A stretch of 64,000 bases of DNA from CAWBCI01 sp963787195. Lineage in GTDB: Bacteria; Bacteroidota; Bacteroidia; Bacteroidales; JAGOPY01. Positions 44,609 through 54,882 of the stretch are shown here, one piece after another. Made by a program: the position numbers and the translations under genes. Under the pieces are notes generated by a model that saw nothing but the letters and a program-made list of their open reading frames with translations, ran no database searches and was not told the DNA's origin. Each line of letters opens with the position of its first letter. Position 1 is the stretch's first letter. The stretch lies in contig CAWBCI010000019.1 in assembly GCA_963787195.1 (NCBI GenBank), positions 1 to 64,000 of the forward strand, written 5' to 3'.

Positions 44609-45433
44609 ATGTGCGGAAGGTATGTTTTAGTCCAGAAACTGGAAGTCATTGAAAAACGCTTCAACGTAAAAGCTCCTGAGGGATTGGAATATAAACCCAG
44701 TTACAATATCTCTCCCGGTAATTATGCTCCGGTTATCACAACTGACAATCCCCGTGAATTAAGCCTTTTGCAATTCGGGATGACTCCTTTCTGGGCAAAA
44801 AAGCCCATGTATCTTTTCAATGCACGTCTTGAAGGAGACCATAATAAAGAGGATGAGCCTAATTACAGCGGGGCTAAGGGAATCATCACCAAGCCGGCAT
44901 TCCGCAAGCCTATCCGTTCACAACGCTGCCTTGTTATAGCCGATTGTTTTATAGAAGGTACAACAGAAGAAAAACTTAAAAAGCCTTATGTGGTTTACTT
45001 GAAGGGAGGTGACAGACCCTTTGCTTTTGCCGGCATCTGGGATGAATGGAACAATCCTGAAAGCGGTGAAATCCTCAGGTCTTTTTCCATAATTACAAGC
45101 TTTGCAAATGAACTTCTCCGGAAATTGCCTCATAAGCGCTGCCCTTTGATCCTGAGCAGGTCGGCGGAGAAGCTTTGGTTGAATGAACAGGCTCCTCTGT
45201 CGGATGTGATATCGGTATTAAAGCCCTACCCGGCAGAGCTCATGAATGCCTATCCCATCGATGCCGGAATCCGGAATCCACTGGCCGATGGACCGGAACT
45301 TCTGAAGCCCATAGGGCAGAGGATAGAAGCTGAGTATGAAATTAAAAGATCGGGTGATTTGCGTTTACAGGGTATGGGTAGCAATAAACATCAAAAAAAG
45401 GATGGTGAAGGTCTGGAGTTTGAAATTAATTGA
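44609..45433 (+). CDS. SRAP (HMCES/YedK) DNA-protein crosslink protein
   Basis: 274 residues from the ATG at 44609, so that catalytic Cys2 follows Met (MCGRYVL); an upstream GTG start would hide it. YNISPGNYAPV, FNARLEG, ADCFIEG, FAFAGIWDEW and LPHKRCPLIL are the SRAP motifs (Asn, Glu and His of the site). The protein crosslinks to abasic sites in single-stranded DNA and protects them. The usual GFYEW is FIEG here. Confidence 0.92.
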   Translation: MCGRYVLVQKLEVIEKRFNVKAPEGLEYKPSYNISPGNYAPVITTDNPRELSLLQFGMTPFWAKKPMYLFNARLEGDHNKEDEPNYSGAKGIITKPAFRKPIRSQRCLVIADCFIEGTTEEKLKKPYVVYLKGGDRPFAFAGIWDEWNNPESGEILRSFSIITSFANELLRKLPHKRCPLILSRSAEKLWLNEQAPLSDVISVLKPYPAELMNAYPIDAGIRNPLADGPELLKPIGQRIEAEYEIKRSGDLRLQGMGSNKHQKKDGEGLEFEIN

Positions 45434-45500
45434 AGATGCTTCAATTCACTTCATTATTTTGAAGTTATTTATAATGGATTGTAAATTTGAAGCAGGAAAA

Positions 45501-47228
45501 CTAATGAATCAAGAGTAATCCGTTGTCTATCAGTTTTTCAAGCTGGGGATTTTCTTCCTTTTTCCGCAAAAGTAATTCCCTGATCTCTTTATCCAATGCC
45601 GTGTTTTTTCCCGAAACAAGTTCCAGAATTTCCATCGGAAGGAGCCATTCAGCCGGAAATTCTTTTTCGATTGTATTTAATATCGTTTTAAGACTGTCAG
45701 TATCCCAATTTTTAGTTTCCCTTAAATTCCTGATTTTTTGATATAGTGTATGTAATCGCTTTGCTTCTTCAGAGTGAAATATCTTATGGGTTTTTTCAAC
45801 CGGAACCGGGTAACTGAGGCCAAAAGAATCAGGATCAACCGGACCCGAAAAAGCTGAGACGATGGACTCACCAATAGCCATATCATAAGTTCCCCATTCA
45901 GGCTGGAAGAGTATCCTTTCCCGGAAACTTACCTTGCAATCTGAAAAACTCATCATTAAAAGATTTCCATCTTTTCTCAAGAGACTATTTAAAAAACCTT
46001 GCACTCTCACACCTGATTCAAATTCCAGATTTATTCTCTTTCCCTTTGCAATCCCATGCTGATTTAGTTCAGCATCAGTCATTTTCTCAAGTGGAGTGGA
46101 TATATCGCGGAGTTTACCCACCGGGGAACCAAATCCATCCCGGTGATATTCCTTTCCCTGACCTGGCAGTTCATGATCCTTGTAATTCAAGGTTGAAGGG
46201 CCTGTCGTCCTGAAATAGGCCGGTTTTTCCATATGGATGATGACTTCATTTACAGTCCCTGAAACTTGCATGCCTGAACTGTAAACACAGGTAGCTGTAT
46301 TGTTGGATTCGATGGCTTTAAGCAAGGCATCCACACCGCCGGTACGAAGAGCCATCGTATCGGCAAATTCTTCCAGGACTTCCGTTAAATGTTCAAAAGT
46401 CGGAGTGACGAATAGTTGGGGCTGTTTGGTAGTAATATCGAAATCAGTATTAACAGCATCCAGGGTATAGGGCAATTTTTTAACTCCATTATTCAGCGCC
46501 GAATAACTTTCACCTATAGATGATAAAAGCCCTGCTCCATATATTTTTGGAGATTTCAAATCTCCTATCAAACCATATTCAACCGTCCACCAATGGAGAT
46601 TCCGGATGCGGGTCATTTCAGAAGGAGGCCCCACTATGGCTTCAATATTAGCCAACTCTTCTTCAGCCTTCCGGATATCACTTTCTGAAACATAAGGATC
46701 GGCTTTCAGAATTGAAAGATGACGGATGGCTTCATAGATTTCATAATCTTTTGCTGATGAAAAAGCTTTGCTTCCAAGCCAGCCGAAATACCGCAAGTAT
46801 TCTGAATAATCAGGATGAGCGATGATAGGGGCATGACCGGCCGCTTCATGTATGATATCCGGAGCCGGAGTATATTCAATCTGGTCGATAGGCCGGATGT
46901 CAGCGGCTATCACAAGTACTTTGTATGCCTGGAATTCCATGAAGGCCGAGGGAGGGATAAAGCCGTCGACAGATACGGCTGCCCATCCGATCTCCTTAAG
47001 TATACGGTTCATTCCGTACATATGAGGTATCTGATCAACCGAGATTCCGGTTTTTTTCAAGCCTTCAAGATATGATCCATGAGCAACTTTACTAAGGTAT
47101 CTTACGTTCTGGCGCATAACATAACGCCACACAGCATGGTCCTGAGGACTGTATTCATTGTATGGCTGGTCGATTACAAGTGACATCAGATGTTTGGGAA
47201 GCTTATCCAGAATTTCATTCATTTCCAT
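45501..47228 (-). CDS. Phenylalanine-4-hydroxylase (aromatic amino acid hydroxylase)
   Basis: 575 residues. IIHEAAGHAP gives iron ligands His127 and His132, and WWTVEYGLIG gives Glu217. The catalytic core (about 30-300) is followed by a long C-terminal region (to 575) seen in Bacteroidota proteins. It converts Phe to Tyr with O2 and pterin. No pterin-recycling gene is adjacent. Confidence 0.92.
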   Translation of the reverse strand: MEMNEILDKLPKHLMSLVIDQPYNEYSPQDHAVWRYVMRQNVRYLSKVAHGSYLEGLKKTGISVDQIPHMYGMNRILKEIGWAAVSVDGFIPPSAFMEFQAYKVLVIAADIRPIDQIEYTPAPDIIHEAAGHAPIIAHPDYSEYLRYFGWLGSKAFSSAKDYEIYEAIRHLSILKADPYVSESDIRKAEEELANIEAIVGPPSEMTRIRNLHWWTVEYGLIGDLKSPKIYGAGLLSSIGESYSALNNGVKKLPYTLDAVNTDFDITTKQPQLFVTPTFEHLTEVLEEFADTMALRTGGVDALLKAIESNNTATCVYSSGMQVSGTVNEVIIHMEKPAYFRTTGPSTLNYKDHELPGQGKEYHRDGFGSPVGKLRDISTPLEKMTDAELNQHGIAKGKRINLEFESGVRVQGFLNSLLRKDGNLLMMSFSDCKVSFRERILFQPEWGTYDMAIGESIVSAFSGPVDPDSFGLSYPVPVEKTHKIFHSEEAKRLHTLYQKIRNLRETKNWDTDSLKTILNTIEKEFPAEWLLPMEILELVSGKNTALDKEIRELLLRKKEENPQLEKLIDNGLLLIH

Positions 47229-47337
47229 AGCCGATACTATTTAGAATAGGTACAAATTAGGCTCAAATATATGAAAATTGAGGGAATTCAATTTTTATTC
47301 CGTTCTTAATTGGATAAAATTTAAGAATTTTTAAATA

Positions 47338-48570
47338 ATGAAGAGTGAATTGATTTATGACAGAATAATTGCCGCAGTTCCCCTGTTGGATGAATTGGAG
47401 AGGCTTCCCGATTTTATAGAATCGATACGTTCACAAAATTTCAGGGAGTTTGAGCTGGTTGTCATAGTGAATCAGCCGGATGAATGGTGGGATAATGAGG
47501 ATAAATTGAAGATATGCCGGAACAACAATAAAAGTCTCGAAATTCTATCAGAAATCAGGGATTTTCCTTTGAGAGTCATTGATAAAAGCAGCAGGGGTAG
47601 GGGATGGCAGGGTAGGAGACATGGCGTAGGCTGGGCCAGGAAAATATTACTCGATGACGTAAAGTCACATGCCCGACCGACGGATCTGATTGTAAGTCTG
47701 GATGCTGATACTTTTTTCGCTCCGGATTATTTTCATTCCCTTATTTCAAATTTTAATGCCCATCCAAAGGCATTGGCCCTTTCAGTCCCCTATTATCACC
47801 GCCTGACCGGAAATGAATCTGCCGACAGGGCAATCCTTCATTACGAAATCTATATGAGGTCATACTCTATTAATTTATGGAGGATTAGAAGTCCTTATTC
47901 ATTTTCAGCCCTGGGTTCCGCGCTCGTTTTTCCAATATGGGCTTATAATAAGATAGGAGGGATGAGCCCCATGATGAGCGGGGAGGATTTTTATTTTCTT
48001 CAGAAAATGGTGAAAGCCGGACCTGTACTTTTCTGGAATGAGGAGAAAGTTTATCCGGAGGCCCGCTTTTCAGACAGGGTTTATTTCGGGACCGGACCTG
48101 CCATGATTAAGGGCAGGGAAGGTGACTGGTCAAGTTATCCGATATACGATATGTCCCTTTTTGATAAAATCGCCCTTACTACCGGGCTTTTTCCTGAACT
48201 TTTTCATCATAAAATTCAGACCCCGCTGGATGATTTTCTGACAGAAGTATTTCCTGAAAAGGATCCCTGGCAACCATTGAGAATGAACAACAGGAATATC
48301 GATAATTTTGTCAGGGCCTGTCATGAAAGACTTGATGGCTTACGTATCCTTCAATATCTTAAGCGTGAACAGAAAAAGCTTGAAAAAAAAGATGAAATTT
48401 GCCTCTGGGAATTATTGTCGGCATATTCCCCGGATTTGCCGGATAAATTGGGAATTGCCGAAAAAGAACTGGATTTTGATCTGACATCGCTTGTTCTGCT
48501 TGATCAGATCCGTAATATACTGGTGATCATTGAATCAGAATATCAGCAAAAATACAGTCTTAATATTTAA
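47338..48570 (+). CDS. Glycosyltransferase family 2-like protein
   Basis: 410 residues. A GT-A fold with VVIVNQPDEWW in the nucleotide region and SLDADTFF (DAD at 122-124) as the metal/UDP-sugar site; MSGEDFYFLQKM is the acceptor-side ED motif. The C-terminus is helical. It precedes miaA by 3 bases. Its substrate is unknown and it lies away from the polysaccharide cluster at 51 kb. Confidence 0.82.
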   Translation: MKSELIYDRIIAAVPLLDELERLPDFIESIRSQNFREFELVVIVNQPDEWWDNEDKLKICRNNNKSLEILSEIRDFPLRVIDKSSRGRGWQGRRHGVGWARKILLDDVKSHARPTDLIVSLDADTFFAPDYFHSLISNFNAHPKALALSVPYYHRLTGNESADRAILHYEIYMRSYSINLWRIRSPYSFSALGSALVFPIWAYNKIGGMSPMMSGEDFYFLQKMVKAGPVLFWNEEKVYPEARFSDRVYFGTGPAMIKGREGDWSSYPIYDMSLFDKIALTTGLFPELFHHKIQTPLDDFLTEVFPEKDPWQPLRMNNRNIDNFVRACHERLDGLRILQYLKREQKKLEKKDEICLWELLSAYSPDLPDKLGIAEKELDFDLTSLVLLDQIRNILVIIESEYQQKYSLNI

Positions 48571-48573
48571 AAT

Positions 48574-49494
48574 ATGATCGTGATACTTGGCCCCACAGCG
48601 TGCGGTAAAAGTCAGATAGCTGCAGAAGTGTCTTACAGGCTGAATGGAGAAATTATCAGTGCTGATTCAAGACAGGTATATAAAGGGATGGATATCGGAA
48701 CAGGCAAAGATCTTGCGGAATATTTCATTCATGGTCAAAAAATTCCCTATCACCTGATTGATATTGCTGAAGCCGGAGAAGAATATAATCTTTTTAGATT
48801 TAAAAGTGATTTTGAGATAGCCTGTTCTGATATTCTTTCCCGGAATAAATTGCCTGTTCTGTGCGGTGGAACAGGTTTATATCTTGACGCAGCTTTGCAG
48901 CGATACCACCTCGAAGAAGTTCCCGAAAATCCAGGCCTGAGAACGGAACTGGAGTTGAAGAATCAAGAGGAACTTATGGACATTCTTGCTGATATCACGA
49001 AAATTCATAACGTGACGGATACTCAAAATCGTGAAAGAACTATCCGTGCGATTGAAATCGCTCTGTATGATAGGTCAGGTGACGATAAAGCTAAGGATAT
49101 GGCGGAAATGCGTGCAATTGTATTTGGTATTTTATTTAAGAGGGAAGAAGTAAGGAAGCGGATCACACAAAGACTTAAGAACCGGCTTGAAGAAGGAATG
49201 CTTGCAGAAGTGGAGCGCCTGATCAGTGAAGGAGTGGATCCGGAAAAACTGAAATTTTATGGTCTGGAGTATAGGTACCTGACACAGTATGTTCTGGGGG
49301 AGATCAATTACAATGACATGTTTCAACGCCTGAATTCAGCCATTCATCAATTTTCTAAAAGACAGATGACCTGGTTCAGAAAGATGGAAAGGGAAGGGGT
49401 TAAGATCCATTGGCTGGATGGTGAACAGCCATTTGAAGAAAAGGTAAACCAGATAATCATTGAGTATAAGAATTGGCAGAATACCCTTATCTGA
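48574..49494 (+). CDS. miaA: tRNA dimethylallyltransferase
   Basis: 306 residues. P-loop GPTACGKS, SADSRQVYKGMDIGTGK, FCGGTGLY-like LCGGTGLYLDA and FSKRQMTWFRK match MiaA. It adds an isopentenyl group to A37 of UNN-reading tRNAs. Confidence 0.96.
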   Translation: MIVILGPTACGKSQIAAEVSYRLNGEIISADSRQVYKGMDIGTGKDLAEYFIHGQKIPYHLIDIAEAGEEYNLFRFKSDFEIACSDILSRNKLPVLCGGTGLYLDAALQRYHLEEVPENPGLRTELELKNQEELMDILADITKIHNVTDTQNRERTIRAIEIALYDRSGDDKAKDMAEMRAIVFGILFKREEVRKRITQRLKNRLEEGMLAEVERLISEGVDPEKLKFYGLEYRYLTQYVLGEINYNDMFQRLNSAIHQFSKRQMTWFRKMEREGVKIHWLDGEQPFEEKVNQIIIEYKNWQNTLI

Positions 49495-49515
49495 TCAAGA
49501 GATTACCGAGAGAAT

Positions 49516-49552
49516 AAAAAAGACGCTTTTTCATATGAAGAAGCGCCTTTTT
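49516..49552 (+). terminator. Rho-independent terminator after miaA
   Basis: AAAAAGACGCTTTT is followed by AAGAAGCGCCTTTTT, giving a stem of about 12 bp with one A/C mismatch and a T tail. Confidence 0.7.
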
Positions 49553-49572
49553 GTGATTGGAAAATAAAATAA

Positions 49573-50472
49573 TTATTTCTGAATAATTATGTCAAATTTA
49601 GCAAAATCTCCCCGGCTGTATAGGTCAACTACCTTGATCAATCCTTTTTTGCCCTGGACCGTTATGAAAGAATAAACTTTCCCGTTTTCAAGTGCTACTC
49701 TTGAATGGTCGTTCTGTGGATCCGGAATATCGATAGAACTAAGATAACTGCCATCAGAAATAGCATCAAATTCAGTTGCGCTCACTGTTGAGGTAGCCAG
49801 TTTGGTAGCATTTTTCGGGTTCCAGCTAGTTAGGGCATAAGCTGAAATGGCTTTGGTGTCGTTGATAGCACACATATAATTATTGTGATCTGTCTCTGAT
49901 TTCAGGAAGCAGAAATCGATGACCGAGAGGTTATTGGCGGCGACCGATTTTGTCATCGCGGAATCTATGCTGCTGGCGAAAAAGCTGGGAGTGGGATCAA
50001 ATGTGTTGAAACTTCCAAGTTCTATATTCGAGTATTTGTTATAACTGACTGCAGTAGTAACCGTAAATGATACAGAAGCTGTTTCTGAATTTTTATCCAT
50101 CAGGGTGAATTCGAAAACTTCGGAACCTACATTTGGATGTGCATAAAAATTCAGTGTAATCTCTATACTTTCAACATTGTTAAGGTCAAGGGTAGTATCT
50201 GCATTTACATTTTTGGTGGCAGGAGTAAAGGTCCTTGAAACTTTAAGGCTTGTAAGTTTTTTCTTGGAATCTGCATTCTGGAAAGCTGCCAGTTTTACGG
50301 TAAAAGGTGCATTTGGTTCCAGAGTAACATTCCCTGAGATAAATCCGGCGCCTGCAACCATGTTTAATGAAGGAGGCTGAGGAGTTGGGGTAGTGCTATC
50401 TTTGGAACAAGAACTAAAAAAAAGTAGGCTGCTTGTTAAAAGTACAGCTGATAAATAAAGGATCTTTTTCAT
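49573..50472 (-). CDS. Lipoprotein with predicted beta-rich body
   Basis: 299 residues. A lipoprotein signal ends FFSSCSK. The body is beta-strand rich (GFISGNVTLEPNAPFTVKL, SIEITLNFYAHP, SVSFTVTTAV) and asparagine/serine rich; the last 90 residues resemble a conserved Bacteroidota extracellular domain (SFITVQGKKGLIKVVDL). The function is unknown. A TAnnTTTG box on the minus strand at 50551-50558 (CAAAAGTA on the plus strand) may drive it. Confidence 0.7.
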   Translation of the reverse strand: MKKILYLSAVLLTSSLLFFSSCSKDSTTPTPQPPSLNMVAGAGFISGNVTLEPNAPFTVKLAAFQNADSKKKLTSLKVSRTFTPATKNVNADTTLDLNNVESIEITLNFYAHPNVGSEVFEFTLMDKNSETASVSFTVTTAVSYNKYSNIELGSFNTFDPTPSFFASSIDSAMTKSVAANNLSVIDFCFLKSETDHNNYMCAINDTKAISAYALTSWNPKNATKLATSTVSATEFDAISDGSYLSSIDIPDPQNDHSRVALENGKVYSFITVQGKKGLIKVVDLYSRGDFAKFDIIIQK

Positions 50473-50596
50473 AAAAAATTTAGTATTAGTGATTTAACTT
50501 GGTTGAATGATAATACTTTCAGAAGGAAAATATGTATTAATAACGTGATGCAAAAGTAGAAAATTGTGGCTATATAAAATCTTTCTAAATTATATT

Positions 50597-51253
50597 TTAT
50601 CCTTTTGCTTTATTTTCCAGCATTGGAACAAACCTGAACTGATCATGTTCGGTGTATTCGTAATCGTTTTCACCCGTTTTCAAAACGCTTATCATAGTCT
50701 GGACTTCTGTAGGTCCTATAGGTGCAACAAGCATTCCTCCGATACTTAGCTGGCTTAGCAGGCCGGATGGGATTTCCGGTGCCCCGGCTGTAATCAGTAT
50801 TTTTTCAAAAGGAGCAAATGACGGAAGGCCTTTATAGCCATCACCATAAAAAAGTTTTGGATTGTAACCTATAGATGGCAGAAAGATTTTGGTTTTTTCG
50901 AAGAGCCGTTTTTGTCGTTCTATAGAATAGACTTTAGCCCCCAATTCCATTAAAACACTGGCCTGGTAACCTGAGCCTGTCCCCACTTCCAGTACTTTTT
51001 GACCTTCCCTGATATGTAATAATTCTGTCTGGTATGCAACCGTATAGGGCTGTGAAATCGTCTGTCCTGATCCAATAGGGAAAGCCTTGTCTTCATAGGC
51101 AAATTCCAGAAAGGAGGAATCCAGGAAAAGATGACGGGGAATCCTGTTGATCGCTTCCAGGACTTTCTCATCCCTTATTCCTTTAGCCCGTATACTATCA
51201 ACCAGCTTTTTTCTCAGGCCTTTATGTCGGTACGATTCACTTATCAAGGTCAT
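50597..51253 (-). CDS. pcm: Protein-L-isoaspartate O-methyltransferase
   Basis: 218 residues. RHLFLD, GSGQTISQPY, VLEVGTGSGYQ (SAM motif I) and KILITAGAPEIP match Pcm. It repairs isoaspartyl damage in proteins. Confidence 0.95.
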   Translation of the reverse strand: MTLISESYRHKGLRKKLVDSIRAKGIRDEKVLEAINRIPRHLFLDSSFLEFAYEDKAFPIGSGQTISQPYTVAYQTELLHIREGQKVLEVGTGSGYQASVLMELGAKVYSIERQKRLFEKTKIFLPSIGYNPKLFYGDGYKGLPSFAPFEKILITAGAPEIPSGLLSQLSIGGMLVAPIGPTEVQTMISVLKTGENDYEYTEHDQFRFVPMLENKAKG

Positions 51254-51339
51254 TATGAGTCAATTACTATGTTATTTATTACTTTCCGATGACTTGTGCA
51301 CGAAAGTAAGAAATACTTTCTGACAAAATTTAAAAAATA

Positions 51340-51347
51340 TACCTTTG
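51340..51347 (+). promoter_or_regulatory. Likely -7 box of the Gfo/Idh oxidoreductase gene
   Basis: TACCTTTG, 16 bases before the ATG. Only a partial -33 (TTTC at 51317-51320). Confidence 0.5.
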
Positions 51348-51362
51348 CAAAAAATCATAATT

Positions 51363-52349
51363 ATGTTGAGAATCGGAGTTCTTGGAGCCGGGCACCTTGG
51401 GAAAATACACTTGAAATGTATACAGGAGATACCCAAATTTGACCTGGTGGGATTTTATGATCCCGATGAACAAACGGCCAAAAAAGTTGAAAAAGAGTTT
51501 TCAATAAGAAGGTATACTGATATTGATTCGCTGATTGATGCGGTTGATATAGTAGATATAGTAACGCCGACTATTTCGCATTTTGACTGTGCTTCCCGGG
51601 CCTTGAAAAAATCCAAAAACGTTTTCATCGAAAAGCCAATCGTGACGACCCCGGAAGAGGCTAAGAAGCTGATTGCTTTTGCTGACGAGGCCAATATCAA
51701 GGTACAGGTAGGGCATGTGGAAAGGTTTAACCCGGCTTTTATGGCTGTTAAACCTTACCTGAACCAGCCAATGTTTATTGAAGCCCACAGGCTGGCACAG
51801 TTCAATCCCAGGGGAACGGATGTTCCGGTAATTCTTGACCTGATGATCCATGATATTGATATAGTACTGAGTGTGGTAAAATCGAATATCAGAAGAATCC
51901 ATGCAAGTGGTGTGAAGGTTGTGAGTGACACACCTGATATTGCAAATGCCCGAATAGAATTCGATAATGGATGTGTTGCTAACCTCACGGCCAGCCGTAT
52001 TTCAATGAAAAACATGAGGAAACTCCGGTTTTTCCAGCGGGATGCATACATCTCAGTTGATTTTCTGAAAAAAGATGTGGAGATCATCCGTATGAAAGAT
52101 ATTCATGGCCAGGTTGATGACCCTTTTGCAATGGTGATCGATCTGGGAGAAAATAAAGGGAAAAAGCAGATACTTTTCGATAAACCGGAAGTCCTTCCTG
52201 TTAATGCGATCAAAACCGAACTGGAAAGTTTTTACCAGGCCATTGTTAACAACACCACACCTTCAGTTACAATCAATGACGGTTATGATGCACTGGATGT
52301 TGCTTATAGGATCATTGACCGTATACAGATCGAACCCGGTAATTTTTAA
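51363..52349 (+). CDS. Gfo/Idh/MocA-family NAD(P)-dependent sugar oxidoreductase
   Basis: 328 residues from the ATG at 51363 (a TTG at 51345 overlaps the promoter). GVLGAGHLGKIH is the Rossmann motif and FIEKPIVTTPEEA the EKP motif; HDIDIVLSV supplies the usual substrate His/Asp region. Such enzymes oxidise or reduce nucleotide sugars; with the sugar-transferase gene at 53368 this suggests polysaccharide precursor synthesis. Confidence 0.88.
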   Translation: MLRIGVLGAGHLGKIHLKCIQEIPKFDLVGFYDPDEQTAKKVEKEFSIRRYTDIDSLIDAVDIVDIVTPTISHFDCASRALKKSKNVFIEKPIVTTPEEAKKLIAFADEANIKVQVGHVERFNPAFMAVKPYLNQPMFIEAHRLAQFNPRGTDVPVILDLMIHDIDIVLSVVKSNIRRIHASGVKVVSDTPDIANARIEFDNGCVANLTASRISMKNMRKLRFFQRDAYISVDFLKKDVEIIRMKDIHGQVDDPFAMVIDLGENKGKKQILFDKPEVLPVNAIKTELESFYQAIVNNTTPSVTINDGYDALDVAYRIIDRIQIEPGNF

Positions 52350-52451
52350 TCAATACAGATAATGAATCTCTAATTTGTTTTCTGTTGCAATATACAGCAA
52401 TGCCTATCGTTCATATATCTGATCAGGAGACTTCTAACATCAAACTGCCCA

Positions 52452-53363
52452 ATGACAAATAAGAAACATATAGTTTTTGTAAGCCTGATCAGTTTATTCC
52501 TTTTTGTCACAATGGTTTCATGTGATAAATTCAAAGGAGATCAGACTATACCTTCCTATCTTCAGGTTAATAGTTTTGATCTTAGTACCGATTACGGTAT
52601 CCAGGGTACAAATAATCAGGCTATTTTGGATGCATGGGTTTATGTAGATGATCAGTCGATTGGAACTTTTGAACTTCCGGCGCTGATCCCTGTTTTGGTA
52701 AAGGGACCCCATCAATTAAAGGTTTATCCGGGTGTTAAACTTAATGGAATTTCTACAACCAGGGCTCCTTATCCTTTCTTTACTCCGGTAATTTATGATA
52801 ATTTTGAATTTTCCCAGGACAGTGTCGGCAGCATAAATCCGGTGACAAGTTATGAAAGCAATACTGAATTTGTCTGGATGGAAGATTTCGAAGACGCGAG
52901 CCTTGTCCTCGAAGAAGCTCCCGGAAGTGATACTGGCATTTATATTACTAACCCACCCAACAATCCGGAGGCATTTTTGGATAACTATTCAAAACACTCA
53001 GGGATAATTTATCTGGATGCAGAACGGAGTCATGTATTACTTCAGTCAAATGATGGGAATGGCCAGGGATTTTACCTTAACCGGGGGGATTATCATTTCA
53101 TGGAATTGAATATTAAAACCGATGTACTGGTCCTGGTTGGGGTATATATTCAAAAAACCGACCAGTCCGTTGAAAAAAGGGATTATCTGATCCTGAACAT
53201 TACTAATACCTGGAAAAAAATATATGTCAATCTCACACCTTTGGTGAATGACTTTACAGATGCTGATAATTATAAGATTATCTTTGAAGCCTATTATAGT
53301 GGTTCTTCAGGTACTCAAAAGATTTATCTCGACAATATTAAACTTCTTTCCAGACCAAACTAA
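52452..53363 (+). CDS. Lipoprotein of unknown function
   Basis: 303 residues. A signal with TMVSCDKF lipobox. Residues 30-130 are a small beta domain (YLQVNSFDLSTD, GTFELPALIPVLVKG); residues 140-303 resemble a carbohydrate-binding jelly roll (FVWMEDFEDASL, KKIYVNLTPLV, KIYLDNIKLL). It is 4 bases upstream of the sugar transferase, so a polysaccharide role is inferred. Confidence 0.7.
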   Translation: MTNKKHIVFVSLISLFLFVTMVSCDKFKGDQTIPSYLQVNSFDLSTDYGIQGTNNQAILDAWVYVDDQSIGTFELPALIPVLVKGPHQLKVYPGVKLNGISTTRAPYPFFTPVIYDNFEFSQDSVGSINPVTSYESNTEFVWMEDFEDASLVLEEAPGSDTGIYITNPPNNPEAFLDNYSKHSGIIYLDAERSHVLLQSNDGNGQGFYLNRGDYHFMELNIKTDVLVLVGVYIQKTDQSVEKRDYLILNITNTWKKIYVNLTPLVNDFTDADNYKIIFEAYYSGSSGTQKIYLDNIKLLSRPN

Positions 53364-53367
53364 ATAA

Positions 53368-54789
53368 ATGAACCGAAATTTACAAGTATTCAAGTATGTT
53401 CTGGCTGATTTCCTGGCAGCAGCAATAGCTTGGAGCCTTTTTTTTATTTACCGCAAATATTCTCTGGAACCCCGTTCTCTTGAAAATTTCAATTTCATTT
53501 TTGAAGATAACAAGTTCTACCTGGGTATATTAATCGTTCCCGTATTCTGGTTGATTCTCTACACATTAGTAGGAACATACAGTCCATTGAAAATATACCG
53601 GAAATCAAGGCTCAGGGAACTGAGCCAGACGCTCTTGCTTTCTCTGATCGGGGTTATTATAATTTTCTTCGCACTTATCCTGGACGATGTTATCATCTCG
53701 TATAAATCATATTATCTTTCCTTCCTGGTGCTGTATTCCCTGCATTTTTTCATCACCTTTTCAGGCAGGTTGATGCTCACCACCCAGACTGTCCGTAAAA
53801 TTCATTATAAAACAATAGGCTTCAATACTATCATAGTTGGAAGTAATGGGAATGCTATCAAGATTTACGAGAATATGGAAAACCAGAAGATACCTTCCGG
53901 GAACCGCTTTGTAGGTTTTGTGAATGCTTTTGATTATGAGAATTATAAGATTGAGAAGTACCTTCCGCATTTGGGAAGTTATGAGGATTTGCAAAATGTG
54001 ATAAGGGATTATAAGGTAGAAGAAGTCATTATAGCTATTGAACGTTCAGAAAGGGAAACCGTTCGAAAGATTATCACACTTCTGGAGGAGACGGATGTGA
54101 TTATCAAGATCATTCCCGACATGCAGGACTTTGTGATGGGAACCGTAAAGATGACCTCCATCTGGCATTACCCACTGATACAGGTATCTCCCGAACTAAT
54201 GCCCGCCTGGCAGCAATCTATCAAAAGGTTTATCGATATCGTAGCTTCTTTGCTTGCTTTGATAATATTATTTCCACTCTTTCTGTTTATAGCGATAATG
54301 ATTAAGCTTGGTTCAAGGGGACCGGTTATCTATTCCCAGCAAAGGATTGGAATTCATGGTATTCCGTTCAAAATGCATAAGTTCAGGTCTATGTATATGG
54401 ATGCTGAAAAAGACGGCCCGCAGCTGGCCAGCAAAGATGATAACCGCATAACACCTATAGGCCGTTATCTGAGGAAAGTACGCCTGGATGAGATTCCCCA
54501 GTTTTACACAGTTTTGAAAGGGGACATGTCCTTGGTAGGCTATCGCCCGGAACGGAAATTTTATATTGATCAGATAGTGAAAGAAGCTCCGGAGTACAAG
54601 CTGTTATTTAAAATAAAGCCTGGTATAACCTCCTGGGGGCAAGTAAGATATGGTTATGCTGAAAACGTGGATCAAATGGTGGAACGTCTAAAAAACGATT
54701 TATTATACCTCGAGAATATGTCCTTAGCCATGGATTTTAAAATTCTCATTTATACAGTTCTGATCGTGATCCAGGGGAGAGGCAAATAA
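53368..54789 (+). CDS. Undecaprenyl-phosphate sugar phosphotransferase (WbaP/WcaJ type)
   Basis: 473 residues. Four to five membrane helices at 5-135, a CoA-binding-like NAD domain (150-265; TIIVGSNGNA, VEEVIIAIERSE), a hairpin helix at 288-312 and the bacterial sugar transferase domain (GPVIYSQQRIG, MHKFRSM, RKVRLDEIPQ with the DE pair, SLVGYRPE). It transfers a phosphosugar to undecaprenyl phosphate, the first step of polysaccharide or O-antigen assembly. Confidence 0.93.
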   Translation: MNRNLQVFKYVLADFLAAAIAWSLFFIYRKYSLEPRSLENFNFIFEDNKFYLGILIVPVFWLILYTLVGTYSPLKIYRKSRLRELSQTLLLSLIGVIIIFFALILDDVIISYKSYYLSFLVLYSLHFFITFSGRLMLTTQTVRKIHYKTIGFNTIIVGSNGNAIKIYENMENQKIPSGNRFVGFVNAFDYENYKIEKYLPHLGSYEDLQNVIRDYKVEEVIIAIERSERETVRKIITLLEETDVIIKIIPDMQDFVMGTVKMTSIWHYPLIQVSPELMPAWQQSIKRFIDIVASLLALIILFPLFLFIAIMIKLGSRGPVIYSQQRIGIHGIPFKMHKFRSMYMDAEKDGPQLASKDDNRITPIGRYLRKVRLDEIPQFYTVLKGDMSLVGYRPERKFYIDQIVKEAPEYKLLFKIKPGITSWGQVRYGYAENVDQMVERLKNDLLYLENMSLAMDFKILIYTVLIVIQGRGK

Positions 54790-54800
54790 TTTTTCAAATA

Positions 54801-54882
54801 AGATACTCTGCCGCAAGCAGCGGGGTATCTTAAGGAAATATCTCTTATTCGTCTCAAGTGACGGGGAATTTAGTCCCATCAA
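54801..54882 (-). repeat. Dispersed structured intergenic repeat, copy C
   Basis: Minus-strand copy of the last two hairpins of copy A (the GGGACTAAATTCCCC arm and AGATAC...GTATCT with TACCCCGC-like core). It fills the gap between two convergent genes and reaches the stop codon of the next one. Confidence 0.8.
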